Source: DASSCW01 sp036556325
GTDB lineage: Bacteria; Chloroflexota; Limnocylindria; QHBO01
DNA length: 64,000 nt
Reading direction: 5' to 3'
Assembly (NCBI GenBank): GCA_036556325.1
Contig: DATBJR010000049.1
Span: forward strand, 51,351 to 115,350
Shown: in pieces, positions 57,900-64,000 of the stretch
Position numbering within the stretch: the first letter of the stretch is position 1
How the letters are laid out: every line of letters starts with the position of its first letter
Program-made: the position numbers and the translations under genes
Notes under the pieces: generated by a model
The model's input: the letters and a program-made list of their open reading frames with translations, nothing else
The model's database searches: none
What the model was told of the DNA's origin: nothing

Positions 57900-58442
57900 A
57901 TGCGGATCTATGACGGGACCCCGCGCCAGGACTGGGAAGAGGTCCTGCGCGCCATCGGCGCCTTTGCCGACCGCGAGCAGCTGAAGGAGCTGCTGTTCCT
58001 GGAGCTCGACGAGGGCTTCATCCTGCAGGGGCTGGGGGTGCCGGCTGCGGCAGCCGACTCGGATACCTTCGGCACACTGGCGAAGCGCACCTATGAGCTC
58101 CTCGATGAGCAGGTCGCCCAGCTCATGGACGAGGCGGCGGCGCACCGCACGCCGTCCAAGCCGCAAGTGCCCGAGGCCGGGCTGACCAACTACTACGAGC
58201 AGGCGCTGCGCGTCATCGGCGCCTGGATCGACAACGCCAAGGCGCGTGACGTCTTCTTCTTCGAGCAGGACGGTTCGTTCGTGATCCGGATGCTGCATGC
58301 GGCCGCCGGCGGCGCCGTCGGCCACGGCTTGGCCGAGTTCACGAAGGACGAGATTATGGCTATGATCGAGGCCGCACCACAAGGGCGCGGCGCGGCGAGC
58401 CCACCTGCCGCCGCAGCGCCACCAGGGGAGGCCTCGGAATGA
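57900..58442 (+). CDS. Unknown protein with an internal 30-residue duplication
   Basis: A 180-residue protein I cannot place in a family. Two segments, residues 16-45 (LRAIGAFADREQLKEL then FLELDEGFILQGL) and 103-132 (LRVIGAWIDNAKARDV then FFEQDGSFVIRML), align without gaps with 11 identities in 30 and many conservative pairs. Each could form helix-strand-strand, so the protein may be a pseudo-dimeric fold. The C-terminal 25 residues are Ala/Pro-rich. A TATGCT hexamer (57884-57889) lies ten bases before ATG 57900. The stop overlaps a 50-residue membrane protein (ATGA). Confidence 0.6.
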   Translation: MRIYDGTPRQDWEEVLRAIGAFADREQLKELLFLELDEGFILQGLGVPAAAADSDTFGTLAKRTYELLDEQVAQLMDEAAAHRTPSKPQVPEAGLTNYYEQALRVIGAWIDNAKARDVFFFEQDGSFVIRMLHAAAGGAVGHGLAEFTKDEIMAMIEAAPQGRGAASPPAAAAPPGEASE

Positions 58443-58591
58443 AGGCGTTCAAGGTTCTGTTCATCGGCATCGGTGCCCTGCTGGCGGCGATGATCGTCAT
58501 CCCGCTCACCATCCTGGCCGGCCTGTTCGTGTGGCTGAAGCTCACCGAAGAGGCAGACGAGGGAGACCTGGAGATCGAGGACACCATCTAG
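58439..58591 (+). CDS. Small single-helix membrane protein (50 residues)
   Basis: Too short for standard gene-length cut-offs. The ATG at 58439 overlaps the stop of the preceding gene (ATGA). The product begins MKAFKVLFIGIGALLAAM, continues as a hydrophobic helix to about residue 34, and ends in an acidic tail EEADEGDLEIEDTI. The basic start, hydrophobic helix and acidic end are those of a real small membrane protein rather than a random frame. It is followed after 29 bases by a strong hairpin terminator, supporting its place as the last gene of the operon. It may anchor the duplicated protein upstream. Confidence 0.55.
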   Translation: MKAFKVLFIGIGALLAAMIVIPLTILAGLFVWLKLTEEADEGDLEIEDTI

Positions 58592-58620
58592 GTCCGGCAC
58601 CGTTTCTCACTGAGCCGATG

Positions 58621-58643
58621 CCGGCGCCCCGACGGGGCGCCGG
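58621..58643. terminator. Strong rho-independent-type hairpin between convergent genes
   Basis: CCGGCGCCCC (58621-58630) pairs perfectly with GGGGCGCCGG (58634-58643) around a GAC loop; TCTGTTCTG follows on the plus strand. Ten G-C-rich pairs with a partly T-rich tail, placed between the 50-residue protein (plus) and the UbiA gene (minus), mean it can serve both directions. Confidence 0.7.
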
Positions 58644-58672
58644 TCTGTTCTGCGCCCCAGCGGGAGGTATTG

Positions 58673-59497
58673 TCAGCCGGTGGCCAACGCCCAGGCGGCA
58701 GTCCAGGCCACGGCAGCGACCAGGATCGCGTACCACAGCCACCGCTCACGAATGCCGCCGATGGCGACGGCTGCCAGGCCCGCCGCGCCGAGGGAAAGCG
58801 AGGCGCCGCCCGCCCCGCCCAGGGCCAGCGCGGCGCCGACGCCGACTCCGACGGCCAGGAGGCAGCCGGCGGCCAGCCCATGGGTCGCGCGTCGGCCGAT
58901 GCGCTGCGCCAGGCTGCGCGAGCCACCTGCGGCATCGGCGTCGAAATCCCGCAGCGTGTTCGCCAGGTGCGCCGCCGCCGCGAACACCGCGCCGAGCGGG
59001 ACTGCCGGCAGCACGCGCACCAGGTCCACGCCCACCCCGGTGGCAATCCACAATGGCAGCACGCCGAAGCTGACGACGTAGGGCAGCGGTGAGAGTGGCG
59101 TTCGCGACAGCAGCCCGTTGTACGCCGCGGCGCTGCCGACGGCCACCAGTCCCAGCACCAGCGGGGCCGCGCCGAGCGGCAGTGATGCCAGGACCTGCAC
59201 GCCCAGGCTGATGGCGGCCACGCTCCAGGCGCCCGTCCTGGAGATGGCGCCAGCCGGCAGCGGCTTCTCCCGCCGGCCGGTGAGGAGGTCCCGCTCGTGG
59301 TCGGCCAGGTCATTGGTGGCTCCGGTGAAGCCCTGGGACCCGGCCACGGCCAGGACGGTGAGCAGCAGCCGTCCGCTGGCGGCCAGGCCGGCCTGCGTCA
59401 GCAGGATGGCTCCCAGCACGGCCGACAGCAGCGTGACGGCCAGGGCCGGCGCGGGATGGATCAGGCGCAGTGCGGGCGGCATCGGCGTCATTGTCAT
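58673..59497 (-). CDS. UbiA-family prenyltransferase
   Basis: A 274-residue membrane prenyltransferase with about eight helices. The first Asp-rich motif is GATNDLADHERDLLTGR (NDxxD type, about residues 55-71) and the second is NTLRDFDADAAGG (DxxxD), both binding prenyl diphosphate through Mg. This wording resembles the group that includes geranylgeranylglyceryl-phosphate, chlorophyll/MenA-like and homogentisate-type transferases; no partner genes indicate the acceptor. ATG 59497 and ATG 59491 are both plausible. Upstream in-frame codons extend into the pyrG leader and lack membrane character. Confidence 0.8.
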   Translation of the reverse strand: MTMTPMPPALRLIHPAPALAVTLLSAVLGAILLTQAGLAASGRLLLTVLAVAGSQGFTGATNDLADHERDLLTGRREKPLPAGAISRTGAWSVAAISLGVQVLASLPLGAAPLVLGLVAVGSAAAYNGLLSRTPLSPLPYVVSFGVLPLWIATGVGVDLVRVLPAVPLGAVFAAAAHLANTLRDFDADAAGGSRSLAQRIGRRATHGLAAGCLLAVGVGVGAALALGGAGGASLSLGAAGLAAVAIGGIRERWLWYAILVAAVAWTAAWALATG

Positions 59498-59711
59498 TGG
59501 CACAGCGCGTGCAACGGAAGTCACCGTCATGAAGGAATGGCTGGCACGCGCGATGGAACGGCTGCGACAAGCGCTCGCGCCACGGTCAGCGCTGGCGCCG
59601 GTGCCAGTGGAGGTAGACCGCCGGCGACGCGGCTGAGCCTCTCGTCCGGGGCTCCGAGGGGCCATCGGCCTCTGATAGAATCGGAAAAACCCCGGAGGAA
59701 TCACACAACCG
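59498..59711. promoter_or_regulatory. Divergent region upstream of pyrG with an extended -10 promoter
   Basis: TGATAGAAT at 59673-59681 is an extended -10 (TG, one base, TAGAAT). The predicted leader to ATG 59712 is about 25 bases and holds a strong GGAGGA ribosome site. No clear -35 is needed for an extended -10. A possible 35-codon frame (59529-59636) in this region has only weak support and is listed under rejected items. Confidence 0.5.
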
Positions 59712-61451
<1,740 letters not shown>

Positions 61452-61455
61452 GCCG

Positions 61456-63021
61456 ATGGCGACCAGGACCCGGCCGGCCTTCAAGCTCAAGACCTACTCG
61501 GACCAGTTCGCGCGCTTCCACGCCCAGCTGTCGGAGGCGTACTACCGGCAGCTGGCCGGGCTGCAGCCGGAGCTCGGCCTGCCGGCCATCTATGCCGAGC
61601 ACGCGAACCTGTTCGATCGTGCTGCCCTCGACGCCCTGCGCGAAGCGGCTTCCACCGCCGATGACGCCGGCGACCAGGCACGCGAGCTGTACCGGGTCGC
61701 GCTGCGGGAGTACCTCTCCGGGGCGCTGGCAGATCTCACCGAGGAGCTCGAACGGGCCGAATCGCAGGCGGCCGTCGTCTGGCGCGGCGAGCGCATCCCG
61801 TACCGGCAGGTCTGGAACCGAGCGGCCGACATCGCCAATCGCGCCGAGCGCAATGGCCTGGCGGCCTCGTACCTGGAGGCCGTGGAGGCCCTGAACCCGC
61901 TGCGCGAGGAGCGACAGGCCCGGGGCGTGGCCGCGGTGCGCGAGCTGGGCTACGCCGACGTGCCGGACATGGTGGGACAGACCGCCGGCTTCGACGTCCA
62001 GGCCCTGGCGGGGGAGATGCGGGCCCTGCTGAGCGAGTCCGAGACGGTGTACTTCGCCGCGCTGCGCCGCAACCTGGCCGAGATCGACATCGAGCAGGGG
62101 GACGCATCGGCCATCGACCTGGAGCACGTGATCCGCGGTGGCCAGTGGGACCGCTGGTTCGAGGCGCGGCGCATGGTGCCAGCCCTGACCGCCACGCTGG
62201 CCGGCATGGGCATCGACCTCGCCTCTCAGCGCAACGTGATGCTGGACGTCGCGCCGCGGCCGACGAAGTCACCGCGCGCGTTCTGCGCGGCACCCGCGAT
62301 CCCCGGGGACGTGCGCCTCGTCATCCAGCCTCGCGGCGGATGGGACGACTACGCCGCGCTGATGCACGAGGCCGGCCATGCGGAGCATTTCGCGCACGTG
62401 GACCCGGGACTGCCGGTGGCCTATCGGCTGGCCGGCGACAACAGCCTGACCGAGGGCTACGGGCACCTGTTCGAACGGGTGACCGGCGACCCGGAGTGGC
62501 TGCGCGGGGTGATGGGCATGCCACAGACCGATGCCCTCGCCTTCGCCGATTTCAGCGCCTTCTGGTACCTGCGCCTGCTGCGTTGGATCGCGGCCGAACT
62601 GCTGTACGAGCTGTACCTGCACCGGACGGACGACGTGGCGCTGGTGCGGGAGCAGTACGCGGGCATGCTGAGCCTGTCGCTGGGCGTGCGCTTCGGTCCC
62701 GAGACTTACCTCGCGTCGGTCGACGACGGGCTGTACGTGGCGCGCTACGCCCGTTCGGTCATGGTCGAGGGCGCGCTGTCCGCGTGGCTGCGCGCCAACC
62801 ACGGCGCGGCCTGGTGGACGAACCCGGCGGCGGGGGAGACCCTGCGCCGCAGCTGGTCACGCGGACAGCAGTGGAATGCCGAGGACGTGCTTGCGCATCT
62901 CGGGTATGATCATCTGGACTGGCGGCCGGTCCTGCGTCAGATCAGGACCCTGCTCATCGGCGAGATGAGCGGTTACGGCGGGCCCAACATCACCACCCGC
63001 GCTGGGACCCGCAAGGTCTGA
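61456..63021 (+). CDS. Zinc metallopeptidase of the gluzincin (M3-like) type
   Basis: A 521-residue, largely helical protein. The zinc motif is MHEAGHAEHF (His304, Glu305, His308), and the third ligand is probably Glu333 in NSLTEGYGHLFERV. The long helical N-terminus and the position of the motif fit the thimet/oligopeptidase-like (M3) or M2/M32-like superfamily, but the full family consensus HExxHx8-28GE-x is not complete. No signal peptide, so a cytoplasmic oligopeptidase is likely. ATG 61456 follows pyrG by four bases, so the two share a transcript. Confidence 0.72.
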   Translation: MATRTRPAFKLKTYSDQFARFHAQLSEAYYRQLAGLQPELGLPAIYAEHANLFDRAALDALREAASTADDAGDQARELYRVALREYLSGALADLTEELERAESQAAVVWRGERIPYRQVWNRAADIANRAERNGLAASYLEAVEALNPLREERQARGVAAVRELGYADVPDMVGQTAGFDVQALAGEMRALLSESETVYFAALRRNLAEIDIEQGDASAIDLEHVIRGGQWDRWFEARRMVPALTATLAGMGIDLASQRNVMLDVAPRPTKSPRAFCAAPAIPGDVRLVIQPRGGWDDYAALMHEAGHAEHFAHVDPGLPVAYRLAGDNSLTEGYGHLFERVTGDPEWLRGVMGMPQTDALAFADFSAFWYLRLLRWIAAELLYELYLHRTDDVALVREQYAGMLSLSLGVRFGPETYLASVDDGLYVARYARSVMVEGALSAWLRANHGAAWWTNPAAGETLRRSWSRGQQWNAEDVLAHLGYDHLDWRPVLRQIRTLLIGEMSGYGGPNITTRAGTRKV

Positions 63022-63184
63022 TTCCGTACCGTCGCGCCTTTCCCACGGACGAGACCGGCAGTCTCGTACATTCGATTTCCCATCGAGGCCCGAGCCTGCG
63101 GTCCCTGCCGGATACGTCGATTCCCCACCCACCAGAGGTCACCCCCTACATGCAACTCCGGCACATCCGGCAGTCGAGGCAGCC
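63022..63184. promoter_or_regulatory. rho leader region with inverted repeats
   Basis: The 163-base gap is richer in A+T and C than its neighbours. A small hairpin CGAGAC/GTCTCG lies at 63050-63066. CTGCCGGAT (63105-63113) and ATCCGGCAG (63165-63173) are exact inverted repeats 51 bases apart, just before ATG 63185. TACATT (63067-63072) is a weak -10. The rho leader is a known place for autogenous attenuation in other bacteria, which makes the repeat of interest. Confidence 0.3.
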
Positions 63185-64000
63185 ATGAGCGAAGAGACTC
63201 GCGCCCAGCGCCGCGGGCGGCCCCGCCGCCGGCAGGACGGCGGCTCGCGTCGCCAGCAGCCGCGCCCGGCGTACCAGCGCCGCAACCATTTCTCCTCGGG
63301 GCAGTACTCCTCGATCTACGCCGGTCCCTTCCCGACCGACGCGGACGAGCCGGCCCTCAGCCTGGCTGACTTGCAGTCGAAGGACGTCGAGGAGCTGCGG
63401 GAGCTCGCTGCCGAGCACGGCGTCGAGGGCTACGAGGAGCTCGAGCATTCAGACCTCGTCCTCAAGCTACTGGACGCGGTGCCGCTGGCCCCCAGCCAGT
63501 CACGCCGGGAGCAGAACGGCCAGCCGGGCGTGGCGACTGGCATCCTGGAGATCGTGGACGAGGGCTTCGGCTTCCTCCGCCGCCACGGGGTGATGCCGTC
63601 GAACGACGATATCTACGTGAGCTCGTCACAGGTCCGGCGCTTCGGGCTGCGGACCGGCGACAAGGTCGAGGGGCAGACCCGCCCGCCCAAGGACCAGGAG
63701 AAGTACTGGGGCCTGCTGCGCGTCGACACGGTCAATGGCGTCGATCCGGAGACAGCCAAGCGACGTCCCTACTTCGACTCGCTGGTGCCGGTCTTCCCGG
63801 ACGAGATGTTCGACATCGAGACCGATCAAAAGAACCTCACTCAGCGCCTGATCAACCTGATCAGCCCCATCGGCAAGGGCCAACGTGGCCTGATCCTGTC
63901 CCCCGCCAAGGCCGGCAAGACCACGGTCCTCAAGCAGATTGCGGCCGGCATTACCGATCGGTATCCGGACGTGCTCCTCATGGTTGCCCTCATCGGCGAG
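63185..64000 (+). CDS. rho: Transcription termination factor Rho, N-terminal part (3' end outside window)
   Basis: RNA-dependent ATPase that ends transcription. The visible 272 residues run to the window edge with no stop. A basic N-terminal extension rich in Arg and Gln (about 1-40) is followed by a helical region SLADLQSKDVEELRELAAEH (the Rho N-domain), the cold-shock-like RNA-binding domain GILEIVDEGFGFLRR, DDIYVSSSQVRRFGLRTGD, then the linker FDSLVPVFPDE and the Walker A SPAKAGKTTVLKQ near residue 240. The window ends at MVALIGE just before the Walker B region. ATG 63185 is the natural start. The extension resembles those of high-GC Chloroflexota and actinobacterial Rho. Confidence 0.95.
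   Translation, partial: MSEETRAQRRGRPRRRQDGGSRRQQPRPAYQRRNHFSSGQYSSIYAGPFPTDADEPALSLADLQSKDVEELRELAAEHGVEGYEELEHSDLVLKLLDAVPLAPSQSRREQNGQPGVATGILEIVDEGFGFLRRHGVMPSNDDIYVSSSQVRRFGLRTGDKVEGQTRPPKDQEKYWGLLRVDTVNGVDPETAKRRPYFDSLVPVFPDEMFDIETDQKNLTQRLINLISPIGKGQRGLILSPAKAGKTTVLKQIAAGITDRYPDVLLMVALIGE

Noticed and set aside
59529..59636. A 35-codon frame between UbiA and pyrG starting MKEWLARAMERL
   Set aside because: A GGAAG lies at usable distance, and the start looks helical, but the rest is Arg/Pro-rich and nothing else supports it. It could be a short leader peptide; evidence is insufficient.
63050..63066. Hairpin CGAGAC/GTCTCG as terminator for the metallopeptidase gene
   Set aside because: Only six pairs and no T-run; it is kept as part of the rho leader description rather than called a terminator.

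Overview
The window is high-GC bacterial chromosome, almost completely coding. Intergenic gaps are short (none reaches 300 bases), GTG starts are frequent, and neighbouring genes are often joined by 1-4 base stop/start overlaps (ATGA, GTGA, TGATG). The zwf-opcA-pgl block, DUF2203, a fused MoaD-MoaE, many leaderless-looking starts and an envelope without visible lipid A genes fit a Chloroflexota (Limnocylindria-like) genome best; a high-GC actinobacterial relative is not excluded. This is inferred from gene content only. I see no tRNA, rRNA, insertion sequence, prophage or CRISPR array.

Layout. (1) 1-2641: oxidative pentose phosphate genes zwf (5' truncated by the window edge), opcA and pgl, followed by four small poorly characterised genes to 4134. 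(2) 4131-35977: a large polysaccharide locus. It holds a membrane phosphoglycosyl transferase, a Gfo/Idh/MocA oxidoreductase, a Wzz-type chain-length protein fused to a degenerate GGDEF domain, a Wzx flippase, a Wzy-like polymerase, four GT4-type glycosyltransferases, GDP-mannose and UDP-glucose dehydrogenases, an NDP-sugar epimerase, a DegT aminotransferase, a secreted beta-propeller protein, a membrane-anchored pectate-lyase-like protein, two unusual two-domain kinase-like proteins and, most strikingly, eight sulfotransferase-family genes. (3) 36008-40736: cysS, an MFS transporter fused to a cyclic-nucleotide-binding domain, a Nudix hydrolase and a small anchored protein. (4) 40762-44272: fatty-acid genes fabD-fabF-fabF. 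(5) 44362-49342: M20 peptidase, CruF-like carotenoid protein, APC permease, HIT protein, and a MerR regulator fused to a low-molecular-weight phosphatase/arsenate reductase. (6) 49421-58591: aldehyde dehydrogenase, Rieske protein, membrane protein, MoaD-MoaE fusion, P-loop kinase, zinc-ribbon membrane protein, agmatinase, DUF2203, pseudouridine salvage (psuK-psuG), and two small proteins ending at a strong hairpin terminator. (7) 58673-64000: UbiA prenyltransferase, pyrG, a zinc metallopeptidase and the 5' part of rho.

How it works together. The central 31 kb reads as a Wzx/Wzy-type pathway for a surface or exported heteropolysaccharide. Two nucleotide-sugar dehydrogenases predict uronic acids (ManA and GlcA), the aminotransferase predicts an amino sugar, and the eight sulfotransferases predict heavy PAPS-dependent sulfation. 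The product may be a bacterial analogue of sulfated glycosaminoglycans or algal sulfated polyuronides. No PAPS-making genes lie in the window, and the sulfotransferase assignments rest on motif reading, so the chemistry is a prediction.

The most noteworthy observations are the sulfotransferase cluster, the Wzz-GGDEF fusion, the MerR-phosphatase fusion with its own 19-bp-spacer MerR-type promoter, the paired two-domain kinases, and a recurrent leaderless promoter architecture.
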